Below are positions 50,907 through 60,429 of a stretch of 64,000 nt of DNA, piece by piece (the stretch's first letter is position 1; each line of letters begins with the position of its first letter). The notes under the pieces are model-generated. The model was not told where the DNA came from and made no database searches. It saw only the letters and a program-made list of their open reading frames with translations. The position numbers were made by a program, and so were the translations under genes. Origin of the DNA: Streptomyces thermolilacinus SPC6 (GTDB lineage Bacteria > Actinomycetota > Actinomycetes > Streptomycetales > Streptomycetaceae); NCBI RefSeq assembly GCF_000478605.2, contig NZ_ASHX02000001.1, forward strand, positions 6,215,001-6,279,000, read 5' to 3'.

Positions 50907-53129
50907 CTACGAGGCCAGCAGGGCCGTCAGGCGGGCTGCCGCGGTGCCGAGGCCCGTCGGGCCGCCCGGGAGTCCGCTGCCCGCAGCCGGTGCCTCGGCG
51001 AGGTTGCGGCGGAGGACCTCCTCCCGGTAGCGCTCGCAGCCCTCGTGCCAGGTGTGGATGCCGGCCATCCAGTTCTCCAGCTGCCGCACATACCCGTCCA
51101 TCGCGGCGCGGGCCTCCTGGTCGAGCGCCATGTCCTCGTACAGCACGGGCAGTTCGTGGGCGACGACGTGCTGGAACTGCCGCATGCGGGAGTTCATCAG
51201 GTCGCCGGTGATGGCCACCGCCGTGGGGTGGTCCACGTCGAAGAAGTTCTGCGTGACCAGCACGCAGTTGTGGATCTCCCCCTCGAACTCGATCTCCTTC
51301 TGGTACGAGTAGAGGTCGTTCAGCAGCGTCGCGAAGTCCACCGCCGCGTTCTCCAGCGCCCGTACCGTCCCGCTGTGGAACACCTCCACCGGGACGAGGT
51401 TGCCGATGCCGATGCGGCACAGGGCGATCGTCATGTCGGAGCCGAACGTGGCCCGCCGCATCTCGATGTAGTCCACCGGCTCCGGAATCCGGTTCTGCGC
51501 CTGGTTCGCCAGCTCCCACAGCCAGCTGTCCACCATGACCTCCACGGCCCTGCGGAAGGCGGCGCGGTCCCGGTCGTTCATCGGTCCCGCCGTCCGGGGC
51601 CATAGGTCGGCGAGGCCCCGCTCCAGCGCGTTCACCGGCGTGGGCATCGAGCCGGGGGAGCCGTCCAGCGGCATGAACGCCCGCAGCCGCTCGTTCTGCG
51701 CCCTCGCCCCCGCCATGTCCCGGGGCCTGCCGTACACGACCGGGTACAGGTCGTCCGCGTACGTGCCCCACGCCAGCCAGTGCGACGCCACGTCCAGCTC
51801 GTCGGCGCCCGCGTGCGGGTGCAGCCCGGACGCGCACAGCGGCAGGTCGTACCCGGTGGCCATCCGCTCCGTCCAGACGCGCGAACCGGGCTGCCCCGGC
51901 TGCTCGTCCAGCATGCCCATCGCGGCGATCCACGCGACGCACCGCACCCGCGCCCCCTCCAGGTGCTCGTTGAGCGTCACCTGGAACGGCAGCTCGACCG
52001 GCGGCAGCACCGACGGCCCGACGTGCTGGAACGGCACGTGCGAGAAACCCCGCCACCGCGCCGTCTCCGAGCGGGGCGTCAGCCGGATCGACGCGGCCGA
52101 CATCCCGAACGCGCCACTGCCCGGAACGGCGTCCACCGCGCCCTCATTCATGTACCGGCTGGAGCGCATGTGCCACTCGTGCCCGCCGGACTGCCAGTCC
52201 TGAAGGCCCTTCGCGTACGCCATGACCGCCGCCGCCCGCACCGCGTCCAGCCCGTGCTCGGCGCACAGCGGCGCCACCTCGGTCAGCGCCGTGTGCTCGA
52301 ACTGCTGGAGCCGGGAGGTCAGCAGGTCGTTCACGGCGTCCGCCGCCTCCTGCGTCGAACAGCCCAGGAACCGTTCCAGGACCAGCACGCCGTTGCTGTT
52401 CTCGCCCTCGTCCTCCACCTCGCGCTGGTACGAGAACAGGTCGTTGCGCAGGTGCACCGCGTCGGAGAACGTGTCGCGCAGCACCCGCAGCGGCCGCGAA
52501 TCCGCCACCGCCTCCGGCACCTCCGCGCCCACCGCGTACTCCACGAGTCCCGCCGACCAGGGCGCGCCGCCGACCTTGCGGCGCATCTCGATGTACTCGA
52601 GCGGGTTCGCCACCCGCCCCTCGTTGATGTTGGACAGCTCCCACAGGGATTCGTTCAGCAGGTTCTCCGTCGCCACCGCGAACCGCGCCCGCCACGCCTG
52701 CGACATCGCGGGAACGGTCCGCGCCCACAGGTCGGCGAGGCCCGCCTCGACCGGGTTCTGCGGCTCGGGCACCTCGGCCGACGGGTCCGTCGGCATGAAC
52801 GCCGGGAGCCGGTCCAGGTACGCCTTGCCGCCCTCCCGGTCCTGCGTCCGCTTGAAGACCTCCAGGAAGTGGTCGTCGAAGAAGAACACCCACACGTACC
52901 AGTCGGTGACCAGGGACAGCGCCTCGGCGTCGCAGTCGGGATGGGTGTACGCGCACAGCAGCGCGTAGTCGTGGGAGTCCAGGTCGTGTTCCTCCCAGAT
53001 CCCCGAGCCCTCCAGCATGCCCATGCGGCGCGCCCACTCCTTCGTGTGCGCCCGCGCCGCGTCCACGTGCGGATTGAGCCGCGCGGGATACGGCAGATAG
53101 AAGTCGGGGAGTACGAACGGCTGTGCCAT
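50907..53129 (-). CDS. geoA: Geosmin synthase (germacradienol/geosmin synthase)
   Basis: A 740-residue bifunctional sesquiterpene synthase that turns farnesyl diphosphate into germacradienol (N-terminal domain) and then geosmin (C-terminal domain). The N-terminal domain has the metal motifs DDHFLE (85-90) and NDLFSYQRE (N229, S233, E237). The C-terminal domain has DDLYP (459-463) and NDLYSYQKE (N604, S608, E612). In the S. coelicolor enzyme the C-terminal acidic motif is DDYYP, so this copy has Leu for the first Tyr. ATG at 53129, starting MAQPFVLPDFYLPYPARLNPH as in other geosmin synthases. It is a single-gene terpene locus. Confidence 0.97.
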   Translation of the reverse strand: MAQPFVLPDFYLPYPARLNPHVDAARAHTKEWARRMGMLEGSGIWEEHDLDSHDYALLCAYTHPDCDAEALSLVTDWYVWVFFFDDHFLEVFKRTQDREGGKAYLDRLPAFMPTDPSAEVPEPQNPVEAGLADLWARTVPAMSQAWRARFAVATENLLNESLWELSNINEGRVANPLEYIEMRRKVGGAPWSAGLVEYAVGAEVPEAVADSRPLRVLRDTFSDAVHLRNDLFSYQREVEDEGENSNGVLVLERFLGCSTQEAADAVNDLLTSRLQQFEHTALTEVAPLCAEHGLDAVRAAAVMAYAKGLQDWQSGGHEWHMRSSRYMNEGAVDAVPGSGAFGMSAASIRLTPRSETARWRGFSHVPFQHVGPSVLPPVELPFQVTLNEHLEGARVRCVAWIAAMGMLDEQPGQPGSRVWTERMATGYDLPLCASGLHPHAGADELDVASHWLAWGTYADDLYPVVYGRPRDMAGARAQNERLRAFMPLDGSPGSMPTPVNALERGLADLWPRTAGPMNDRDRAAFRRAVEVMVDSWLWELANQAQNRIPEPVDYIEMRRATFGSDMTIALCRIGIGNLVPVEVFHSGTVRALENAAVDFATLLNDLYSYQKEIEFEGEIHNCVLVTQNFFDVDHPTAVAITGDLMNSRMRQFQHVVAHELPVLYEDMALDQEARAAMDGYVRQLENWMAGIHTWHEGCERYREEVLRRNLAEAPAAGSGLPGGPTGLGTAAARLTALLAS

Positions 53130-53350
53130 GCGTGTCCAATGCCTTTCGCTGTACGTGGAGACCGGCGCAGGCCCCGCCCGCTGCCCGCGGGCACAGGCGG
53201 AAGCACCCGTCAGTCGTATGAACACCGAACCGGGGGCGCGGGTCACGCCCTCGCCGGGCCGGATGCGACGGCGCACAACCCGCCCCGCGCGCGACGGGGC
53301 GCGCGACCGCAGCCGCCCGCGACCGCACCCGCGCGCGACGGCGCGCCGCC

Positions 53351-53370
53351 GCCCGGTGCGTACACCGGGC
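53351..53370 (-). terminator. Hairpin downstream of the phosphotransferase gene
   Basis: GCCCGGTG (53351-53358) and CACCGGGC (53363-53370) form an 8-bp stem with a CGTA loop, 29 bases after the minus-strand stop. It is flanked by two copies of ACGGCGCGCCGCC (53338-53350 and 53373-53385). The rest of the 270-base gap up to the geosmin synthase start is low-complexity and holds no gene. Confidence 0.55.
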
Positions 53371-53398
53371 GCACGGCGCGCCGCCCCCCGTCATACGG

Positions 53399-54514
53399 TC
53401 AGCGTGTGCCGACCGCCGCGCGCACGGCCCGCCGTGCCAGCGCGCAGTCGTCGTGCAGCCGCCGCAACAGCAGCCGCTGCTCCTCGCCGGGCGAGAGGGC
53501 GCCGGGCTGGACGGGGACGGAACCGGCGGGCGGAGCCTCTCGTATCGTCCGCTGCACCGCCGTCTCGTACGTGCGGATCTCCCGCGTCAGGACGAGCATC
53601 AGGTTCACCAGGAACGCGTCGCGCGCCGCCGGCCCGCCGTACTGCGCGTGCTGGCTGATCTGCCGCCGTGCCAGCGGCGCGTCCCCGAGGACCGTCCACA
53701 GCGTCGCCAGGTCGTAGCCCGGCAGGTACCAGCCCGCGTGCTCCCAGTCGACCAGCACCGGACCGGTCGGCGACAGCAGCATGTTCGACAGCAGCGCGTC
53801 ACCGTGGCAGAACTGGCCCATGCCGTGGCGGCCGCCGGAGAGCGCCAGGCCGTGCAGCAGCTTCTGGAGGTCGTCGCGGTCCCGGTCGGTGAACAGGCCC
53901 AGTTCGTGGTAGCGGGCGATGCGCGCCGCGTAGTCCAGCGGCGCGTCGAACGTCCCGGCCGGCGGGCGCCACCGGTTGAGGCTCTCCACCGCGCCCAGTA
54001 CGGCCTTGAAGTCGGCCCGCGGCGGCGCCTGCGCCACATGGCGGCTCAAGCCCGCCGCCCGGCCCGGCATCCGCTCCACGACCAGGGTGCCGTTGTCCGG
54101 GTCCGCCGCGATCAGCCGGGGCACCCGCACCGGGGGACGGTGCCGTACGAACGTGCGGTACGCGGCGATCTCGTGCCGGAACCGCTCGACCCACACGGGG
54201 GAGTGGTCCAGTAAACACTTGGCCACGGCGGTGGCGCGGCCCGTCGTGCCGACGAGCAGCACCGAGCGTCCGCTGCGGCGCATCACCTGCACGGGGTTGA
54301 ACTCCGGGCAGATGCGCTGCACGGACGCGATCGCCTTCCGCAACTGGGCGCCCTGGGGCCCCGACAGGTCGATCCTCCCGCTGAGCGGACCGGTCACCGC
54401 CCCCGCCCAGCGCCTGCTCCGGCCCACCTGGGCCGGACCCGGGTACGGGCCGCTTCCGGCCGGTACGGTACGGGGCCGGGGCGGGGCGGACACGGAGGAC
54501 GATGCTGTGTACAT
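53399..54514 (-). CDS. Aminoglycoside phosphotransferase-family kinase
   Basis: A 371-residue protein of the APH/choline-kinase-like fold. The catalytic loop is FCHGDALLSNMLL (HGD..N) and the metal Asp is in LVDWEHAGWYLPGYDLATLW. The N-terminal lobe has AVAKCLLDHSP (likely nucleotide-binding Lys) and FRHEIAAYRTF. These proteins are common in actinomycetes and phosphorylate small hydroxylated metabolites or proteins; antibiotic resistance cannot be claimed. ATG at 54514. It diverges from the NsdA-like regulator. Confidence 0.88.
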   Translation of the reverse strand: MYTASSSVSAPPRPRTVPAGSGPYPGPAQVGRSRRWAGAVTGPLSGRIDLSGPQGAQLRKAIASVQRICPEFNPVQVMRRSGRSVLLVGTTGRATAVAKCLLDHSPVWVERFRHEIAAYRTFVRHRPPVRVPRLIAADPDNGTLVVERMPGRAAGLSRHVAQAPPRADFKAVLGAVESLNRWRPPAGTFDAPLDYAARIARYHELGLFTDRDRDDLQKLLHGLALSGGRHGMGQFCHGDALLSNMLLSPTGPVLVDWEHAGWYLPGYDLATLWTVLGDAPLARRQISQHAQYGGPAARDAFLVNLMLVLTREIRTYETAVQRTIREAPPAGSVPVQPGALSPGEEQRLLLRRLHDDCALARRAVRAAVGTR

Positions 54515-54746
54515 GGGCGAGACAGATCCCTTCGTGTGCCGACGACTGCGTACGCTGCCCCGTCCCGTCGCCGGTCCGACACCCTGGGGAATGAGGGCCG
54601 TCGACGGGACGGGGTGGCGCGTTCCTACCTGACACCCCGTGACGGGTGGCGAACCATCTCGCGCACCCTGGCGAACCCTGGCGAATAGTCGCCACCCCCA
54701 TGACGGAGGGCTACTGTCAACTCAGCCGAGAACCTGGGGGCTTGAC

Positions 54747-56237
54747 GTGACAGGACAACCCAACACCCGCCTCTCCGATCTGTTCGGCCTCGCCGGCTGG
54801 TCGAAGGGCGAGCTCGCGCGGCTGGTCAACCGGCAGGCGGCGGCCATGGGCCACCCCCAGCTGGCCACGGACACCTCGCGGGTGCGGCGCTGGATCGACA
54901 TGGGAGAGATCCCGCGCGATCCCGTACCGAGGGTGCTGGCGGCTCTGTTCACCGAGCGACTCGGCCGTGTCGTGACCATCGAGGACCTCGGGTTCGTACG
55001 ACACGGGCGCGCCGGGAGACGGCGGGACGTCAGGCACACCGACAACCCTGACGCGCTGCCCTGGGCGCCCGAACGCACGGCCACGGTCCTCACCGAATTC
55101 ACGGGAATGGACCTCATGCTCAACCGACGCGGCTTGATGAGCGCCGGAGCCCTGCTCACCACTGGCTCCACCATCACCAGCGCCATGCACGACTGGTTCC
55201 GTACGGGCTCCGGGAACACCGGCGCCCCCGGTACCTCCGACGCCCGGCCCGCGGACCCCGCGGGGCTGGACCGCTACGAGGCCGCCCCCATCGGCTTGCA
55301 GGAGGTGGAGGAGCTGGAGGCCTCCGTCGAGGTGTTCCGCGCCTGGGACGCGGCCAAGGGCGGCGGCCTCCAGCGCAAGGCCGTCGTCGGCCAGCTCAAC
55401 GAGGTGGGCGGGATGCTCGCCTACCGCCACCCGGAGACGATCCAGAGGCGCCTGTGGGGCGTCGCTGCCAACCTCGCCGTCCTCGCGGGCTGGATGTCCC
55501 ACGACGTGGGCCTGGAGCCCACGGCGCAGAAGTACTTCATCATCGCCGCGCACGCGGCCCGCGAGGGCGGCGACCTGCCCCGCGCCGGGGAGGCCCTGTC
55601 CCGCTGCGCCCGCCAGATGGTCCACCTCGGCCGTCCCGACGAGGCGCTGGACCTGCTCCAGCTCGCCAAGCTCGGCTCCGGCGAGGAGGTCCTGCCGCGC
55701 ACCCGGGCGATGCTCCACACGATCGAGGCGTGGGCGCACGCCTCCATGGGCCGCGGCCAGGCGATGCGCCGCACCCTGGGCGAGGCGGAGGACCTGTTCG
55801 TCTCCGACAAGGGCGACGGGCCGCTGCCGGTGTGGATGCAGACCTTCAAGTCCGAGGACCTGTACGGCATGCAGGCGCTCGCCTACCGGACGCTCGCCGA
55901 ACACGAGCCGTCCGCGGCCAAGCAGGCGCAGTACTTCGCGCAGAAGGCCCTGGAGCTGCGGATCGACGGCCGTGAACGTTCCAAGATCTTCGACCATCTC
56001 TCCATGGCGTCGGCGTGCTTCATCGCCGACGACCCGGAGCAGGCGGACCGCTACGCGCGCCTCGCCCTGGCCGCGATGGGCAGCAACTCCTCACGGCGCA
56101 CCTGGGACCGGCTGCGCGAGATGTACCGGCTCACCGGCCGGTACGCCAGCTACTCGCGGATCAAAGACCTGCGGGAGCGGATCGAGTACGCGATGCCCAA
56201 GGACCAGTCGAAGAAGCCGGGCCTCAGCGGTGCCTGA
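54747..56237 (+). CDS. NsdA-like TPR transcriptional regulator
   Basis: A 496-residue regulator. The N-terminal ~90 residues form a DNA-binding-like domain (NTRLSDLFGLAGWSKGELARLVNRQAAAMGHPQLATDTSRVRRWIDMG), then a linker (MNRRGLMSAGALLTTGS) and helical TPR-like repeats (about 190-480). The pattern is that of NsdA and related Streptomyces regulators that repress sporulation and antibiotic production. Because S. coelicolor nsdA has different neighbours as far as I recall, I do not give the symbol. GTG start at 54747 with TGGGGG upstream. Confidence 0.85.
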   Translation: MTGQPNTRLSDLFGLAGWSKGELARLVNRQAAAMGHPQLATDTSRVRRWIDMGEIPRDPVPRVLAALFTERLGRVVTIEDLGFVRHGRAGRRRDVRHTDNPDALPWAPERTATVLTEFTGMDLMLNRRGLMSAGALLTTGSTITSAMHDWFRTGSGNTGAPGTSDARPADPAGLDRYEAAPIGLQEVEELEASVEVFRAWDAAKGGGLQRKAVVGQLNEVGGMLAYRHPETIQRRLWGVAANLAVLAGWMSHDVGLEPTAQKYFIIAAHAAREGGDLPRAGEALSRCARQMVHLGRPDEALDLLQLAKLGSGEEVLPRTRAMLHTIEAWAHASMGRGQAMRRTLGEAEDLFVSDKGDGPLPVWMQTFKSEDLYGMQALAYRTLAEHEPSAAKQAQYFAQKALELRIDGRERSKIFDHLSMASACFIADDPEQADRYARLALAAMGSNSSRRTWDRLREMYRLTGRYASYSRIKDLRERIEYAMPKDQSKKPGLSGA

Positions 56238-56241
56238 CCGG

Positions 56242-56264
56242 GGCGGGCTCGGCCAAGGCCCGCC
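56242..56264. terminator. Hairpin between convergent regulator and phosphatase genes
   Basis: GGCGGGC (56242-56248) and GCCCGCC (56258-56264) form a 7-bp stem with a 9-base loop, starting 4 bases after the regulator stop. The remaining ~160 bases before the phosphatase stop show no gene. Confidence 0.6.
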
Positions 56265-56422
56265 TCACGCACCACAGCACCCCCGCCCGCGCGCACGGCG
56301 GCACCCCCCGCACACACGGCACCCGCACACCCGCCGTCCCACGCACCCCCGTTGTCTCCTGCCACGGCCCGGGAACGCGCGGCACCCGGACGTACGTCTC
56401 CCGTACTCCCGGCAGGCGCGGT

Positions 56423-57889
56423 CTACGCCTGGGCGCCGACCCTGGCTGCCACGGCGCAGGCGTCGTCCACGCGCTCCGTGCCGCCCGGCCCCTCGACCGC
56501 CATCCGCACACAGTCCCGCGCGTCCCTGGCGCGGGCGAACCGCGGCGCGAGCGCCAGCAGCCGGTCCGTGCCCGTCGCGTCCGCGCCGAGCCCGGCCTCG
56601 CTCCTGGTCAGCCCCTCCGTGTGGAGCAGCAGCAGATCACCGGGGCGCAGCCGGACCTCCGCCTGCTCGTAGGCGGCGCCTGACGCCGTCGCGCCCAGCA
56701 GAGCGCCCTCCGGCCGGTCCAGGGCGCGGCCCGTCCCGTCGCGGAACAGCAGGGGGGCGGGGTGTCCGGCCTGCGCCCAGGTGAGCGTCCTGGTCGCCGG
56801 GTCGTAGTGGCAGCACAGGGCGCTGCCGAGTGCGGGCTGCGCGGCGGCTTCCATCAACTGGTTGAGGTGGCCGAGCAGTGCGCCCGGCCGGATGCCCGCG
56901 AGGGCGAGGCCGCGCAGGGCGCCGAGCAGCATCGCCGTCTGCGAGGTGGCCGACACGCCGTGCCCGGTCAGGTCGCCGACCGCCAGCAGCGCGTTTCCGT
57001 CGGGCAGTTCCAGCACGTCGTACCAGTCGCCGCCGATCCGGCCGCCGTCGCCGGACGGCAGGTGGTGCCCGGCGGCGTCCAGCGGGGCGGGCCCGTCCCC
57101 CGCGAGCCTCAGCGGCCCCCGCCAGGACGGCAGGACCGCCTCCCAAAGATCCGCCGTGAACCGGCGCCCGGCCAGCTCCCGCTCATGGCGCCGACGAAGC
57201 GACTCGCGGGTCTCGCGGACCGCGCGCTCGCTGCGGCGCAGTTCGCTGACGTCCCGGAACACCGCCCACATGGACGCCGTGCGGCCCTCGCCGTCGAGGA
57301 CCGGCTCGCCCGCCATGTGCAGGGTGCGCACGCGGCCGTCGGCCCGGACGACCCGGAACTCACCGTCGATCGGCTTGCCGTCGACCAGACAGTCCGTCAC
57401 CAGTTGGGTGAGGAGCGGCTGGTCCTCCACGAACACGAGGGCCGGCAGCTCGTCCAGGGACATCGGTCCCTTGCCGGGGGAGCGGCCGAAGATCCGGTAC
57501 AGCTCGTCGGACCAGCTGACCTCGTCCGTCAGCAGGTTCCACTCGGCGCTGCCGACGCGGGTCAGCAGGGAGCCGGTGGCCTCCTCGCCGAGCGGGCGGC
57601 CGTCCCGCGCGCCGGGACCCGGCGCCTCGTCCGCCCCCCGAGCGGTCCGCTCGGGAACGCCCTCCCTCAACTGCCCCAGGTGGGCGCCGAGGTCGTCGAG
57701 CTGGTGCACGGCCAGGTCGCACAGGGCGCGCTGCCAGCGGGCGTGCGGGTCGGTCTCGTCGGCCGCGGCGTCCCGGCGTACGGCGTCCACGTCTCCGCGC
57801 AGCCGACGGGTCTGCGAGATGAGGGCGTCCACCTGGCCGCGCTGCGGCGGCTGCTGACTGGGACGTTCCGCGAACAGGGGGGACGGCAT
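56423..57889 (-). CDS. PAS-PP2C (SpoIIE-type) phosphatase
   Basis: A 488-residue signalling protein. An N-terminal helical region (DALISQTRRLRGDVDAVRRDA..., probably coiled coil) precedes a PAS domain (about 110-235: SAEWNLLTDEVSWSDELYRIFG, GEFRVVRADGRVRTLHM, WAVFRDVSELRRSERAV) and a SpoIIE/PP2C phosphatase (about 275-485: IGGDWYDVLEL, VGDLTGHGV, AQAGHPAPLLF, LLLHTEGLTRSE, VDDACAVAARV). There is no C-terminal ATPase domain, unlike the protein at 13679-15760. It probably dephosphorylates an anti-sigma antagonist in response to a PAS signal. ATG at 57889 with GGAG. Confidence 0.92.
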   Translation of the reverse strand: MPSPLFAERPSQQPPQRGQVDALISQTRRLRGDVDAVRRDAAADETDPHARWQRALCDLAVHQLDDLGAHLGQLREGVPERTARGADEAPGPGARDGRPLGEEATGSLLTRVGSAEWNLLTDEVSWSDELYRIFGRSPGKGPMSLDELPALVFVEDQPLLTQLVTDCLVDGKPIDGEFRVVRADGRVRTLHMAGEPVLDGEGRTASMWAVFRDVSELRRSERAVRETRESLRRRHERELAGRRFTADLWEAVLPSWRGPLRLAGDGPAPLDAAGHHLPSGDGGRIGGDWYDVLELPDGNALLAVGDLTGHGVSATSQTAMLLGALRGLALAGIRPGALLGHLNQLMEAAAQPALGSALCCHYDPATRTLTWAQAGHPAPLLFRDGTGRALDRPEGALLGATASGAAYEQAEVRLRPGDLLLLHTEGLTRSEAGLGADATGTDRLLALAPRFARARDARDCVRMAVEGPGGTERVDDACAVAARVGAQA

Positions 57890-58271
57890 GGGGAACTCCG
57901 ATACAGGCACGCGGCCATGGCTTGAAAAGCAAGGACCACCCAAGACTGTGACACAGGCGCGAAGCGGTCGTAAGTCATTTGGCAACACTCGGACCGGTCA
58001 TGTCTACGGCATATGCCAAAGGCCTGCGGTGTTCCGGCCAGCATGGCCGAAACCGTTGGAGAGTCCTTACGGAAACGATCTTAGTGCGGCCCCCGTGAAC
58101 CCCCGCCCGGCGGGTCGCCCCGCAGGTGGGGGCGTTGCCGCCGCTCCGAATGGATCTTTGCGCCACGGCGCCGCGCAGAGGTGAACCGGCGCGAAGGGGG
58201 TACTCGGCGCGCCCCGGGGCGCGCATCCGCGCGCCGTCCCGGTACACGGTCCCGACCGAGGAGGAGCACCC
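57890..58271. promoter_or_regulatory. 382-base divergent region with a palindrome, no gene
   Basis: The gap between the PP2C and epimerase genes is AT-rich for this genome. GGCATATGCC (58008-58017) is a perfect palindrome, and TTTGGCA near 57979 is matched in inverse by TGCCAAA ending at 58020. These could form operators or a large hairpin. No protein-like frame was found. Confidence 0.4.
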
Positions 58272-59306
58272 GTGACCACACAGCCCGGCAGGAGAGTCGT
58301 CGTCACCGGAGCCACCGGCAACGTCGGCACCAGCGTCGTCGCCGCCCTGGCCGACGATCCGCGTGTCGGTTCCGTCCTCGGCGTGGCGCGCCGCCGCCCC
58401 CGCTGGTCTCCGCCCCGCACGGAGTGGGCGGAGGCGGACATCGAGAAGGACGCCGACCGGGAGCTGACCGCCCTCTTCGACGGCGCCGACGCCGTGGTCC
58501 ACCTGGCCTGGGCGTTCCAGCCGACCCACGACCCGCTCGCCACCTGGCGGACCAATGTGCTGGGCGGCATGCGGGTCTTCCGCGCCGTCGCAGCGGCCGG
58601 GGTCCCCGCCCTCGTGTACGCCTCGTCCGTCGGCGCGTATTCGCCGGGCCCGAAGGACCGGCCGGTGGACGAGTCCTGGCCCACCCACGGCTGGCCCGAG
58701 GCCGCGTACTGCCGCGAGAAGGCGTACCTGGAACGCGTACTGGACGGCTTCGAGCCCAGGAACCCGGGCGTCCGGGTCGTACGGATGCGGACGTCGTTCC
58801 TCTTCAAGGAGGCCTCCGCGAGCGAGCAGCTGCGCATCTTCGCCGGGAGCCTGGTCCCCGGGCGGCTCGCCGACCCGAGGTTCGTCCCCGCCGTCCCCGA
58901 CATCGAGGGGCTCGTCTTCCAGGCGCTGCACACCGACGACGCCGCCGACGGCTACCGCCGCGCCGTCCTGGACGACTCCGCGAGCGGCGCGTACAACCTG
59001 GCGGCCGACCCGCCGCTGAGCGCCGCCGACCTGGCCGGGCTGCTCGACGCGAAGGTCGTGCGCCTGCCGCGCCTGGCGGCCCGCACCGCGCTCGCGGCCG
59101 CCTGGTCGCTGCGCCTGGTGCCGTCGTCGCCCCACCTGTTCGACGCGTTCCTGAGGCTGCCGCTGATGGACTGCTCCCGCGCCCGTGAGGAGCTGGGCTG
59201 GCAGCCCCGGCACACCGGGACCGAGGCCGTCGAGGCGCTGCTGCGCGGGCTGCGGGAGGGCGCCGGCCTGGACACGGCCCCGCTGCACCCCCGCAAGGCG
59301 GGCTGA
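58272..59306 (+). CDS. NAD-dependent epimerase/dehydratase (extended SDR)
   Basis: A 344-residue extended short-chain dehydrogenase. The NAD-binding motif VVVTGATGNVGTSV is at the N-terminus; ADAVVHLAW and YASSVGAYSPG follow; the active-site Tyr/Lys pair is in AYCREKAYLE. The C-terminal part is that of nucleotide-sugar epimerase-like proteins of unknown substrate. GTG at 58272 with GAGGAGGAG upstream. A strong terminator follows. Confidence 0.92.
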   Translation: MTTQPGRRVVVTGATGNVGTSVVAALADDPRVGSVLGVARRRPRWSPPRTEWAEADIEKDADRELTALFDGADAVVHLAWAFQPTHDPLATWRTNVLGGMRVFRAVAAAGVPALVYASSVGAYSPGPKDRPVDESWPTHGWPEAAYCREKAYLERVLDGFEPRNPGVRVVRMRTSFLFKEASASEQLRIFAGSLVPGRLADPRFVPAVPDIEGLVFQALHTDDAADGYRRAVLDDSASGAYNLAADPPLSAADLAGLLDAKVVRLPRLAARTALAAAWSLRLVPSSPHLFDAFLRLPLMDCSRAREELGWQPRHTGTEAVEALLRGLREGAGLDTAPLHPRKAG

Positions 59307-59326
59307 CCGGGACGGCCCGAGCGCGG

Positions 59327-59366
59327 CCGGGGGCCGCCCGTGCGGTGAGGCACGGACGGCCCCCGG
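59327..59366. terminator. Strong hairpin after the epimerase gene
   Basis: Arms 59327-59343 and 59350-59366 pair over 17 positions (CCGGGGGCCG..CCCGTGC with GCACGG..CGGCCCCCGG), with one mismatch and a 6-base loop. Just after it, CCCCGGCGCGGTGC is directly repeated (about 59361-59393). It may serve both convergent genes. Confidence 0.8.
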
Positions 59367-59429
59367 CGCGGTGCAGGGCCCCCGGCGCGGTGCTGGGGCG
59401 GGACGGTGCGTCGGGCGGTTCGGGCGGGG

Positions 59430-60314
59430 TCAGTCGGGCGGCTCCATGGTCGCCGCGTCCGTGTCGGCCAGGTCGGTGCCGGTCCCGGACCCGGTGCGCT
59501 CGGCGGTGTCCGCGTCCGTCAGGGTGAACAGGCCGCCGTCCGGGTCACGCAGCGTCGCCTGCACCCCCGGCTCGTGGGTGATGACCGTCCCGCCGTGCTG
59601 GAGCGCGGCCGTCACCCGCTTCTCCACGTCCGACACGGGGAAGTGCACCTGCCAGCGCGGCCGGATCGCCGGGTCGGGGGCCTCCTCCAGCGCGCCCGAC
59701 GACAGCCGTGCCACCGCCCGGCCGCCGCTGCGCAGCACGACCTCGTCGCCCTCGTACTCCACGTCGCAGCAGCCCGGCTGCCCGCACGCCCAGTCGAGGA
59801 CCTCCCCGTAGAAGATCGCCGCCTCGAACGCGTCCCGCGTGTGCAGCCGCGCCCACGCCGGGGCCGCCGACCGCCAGCCCTCCCAGCCCCTGGGCAGCTC
59901 GCCCTCCCAGATGCCGAACACCGCGCCGTCCCGGTCCGCTGCCAGCGCCCCGCGCCCCATGACGAACGCGACCGGACCCACCGCGACCGTGCCGCTGCGC
60001 TCCCGGATGCGCCCCGCCGTCACGTCGGCGTCCCGCACCGCGAAGTACGGCGTCCAGGCCACCGCCACATGGAACGCCGAGGCCAGCGCGCCCACCCCGG
60101 CGACCGCCTTGCCGCCGGACAGCGCCACGCTGAAGTCCTCACCCAGTCGGGCGGGCCGGAACTCCCACCCCATCACGGCGCCGTAGAAGTCGTGCGCGGC
60201 CCGCAGGTCGCGGGTCATCAGACTGACCCAGCACGGCGCGCCGTACACCGCGTCGCTCGATGCCGCTGCTGCTGCCGTACCCGATGCCGTGGCAGCCGTC
60301 GGTTCCTTGGTCAT
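59430..60314 (-). CDS. Two-domain VOC (glyoxalase/dioxygenase) family protein
   Basis: A 294-residue protein made of two vicinal-oxygen-chelate modules (about 20-135: YGAPCWVSLMTRDLRAAHDFYGAVMGWEF; about 150-265: PAWARLHTRDAFEAAIFYGEVLDWACG... and a final LRDPDGGLFTLTD). This is the pattern of actinobacterial CFP30B-like VOC proteins of unknown reaction. ATG at 60314; an in-frame ATG at 60407 would add 31 Arg-rich residues and has no ribosome binding site. Confidence 0.88.
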   Translation of the reverse strand: MTKEPTAATASGTAAAAASSDAVYGAPCWVSLMTRDLRAAHDFYGAVMGWEFRPARLGEDFSVALSGGKAVAGVGALASAFHVAVAWTPYFAVRDADVTAGRIRERSGTVAVGPVAFVMGRGALAADRDGAVFGIWEGELPRGWEGWRSAAPAWARLHTRDAFEAAIFYGEVLDWACGQPGCCDVEYEGDEVVLRSGGRAVARLSSGALEEAPDPAIRPRWQVHFPVSDVEKRVTAALQHGGTVITHEPGVQATLRDPDGGLFTLTDADTAERTGSGTGTDLADTDAATMEPPD

Positions 60315-60429
60315 GTGCCAACCATCCCGGTGTCGCCTCGCCGTCCTCCGACCGCTGTCCATCCTGTCACCATTCACACCTTGAGTGCCCTTTTCGTTGG
60401 TTTTCATGGCGGGGTGGGTCTCCCGCGAT

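Noticed and set aside
50907..53129. A larger terpene biosynthetic cluster
   Set aside because: Flanking genes are a tRNA-like gene, broken hypotheticals and a phosphotransferase; geosmin synthase acts alone.
53399..54514. An aminoglycoside resistance gene
   Set aside because: The fold is shared by many metabolic kinases and nothing nearby suggests aminoglycoside production; only the family is supported.
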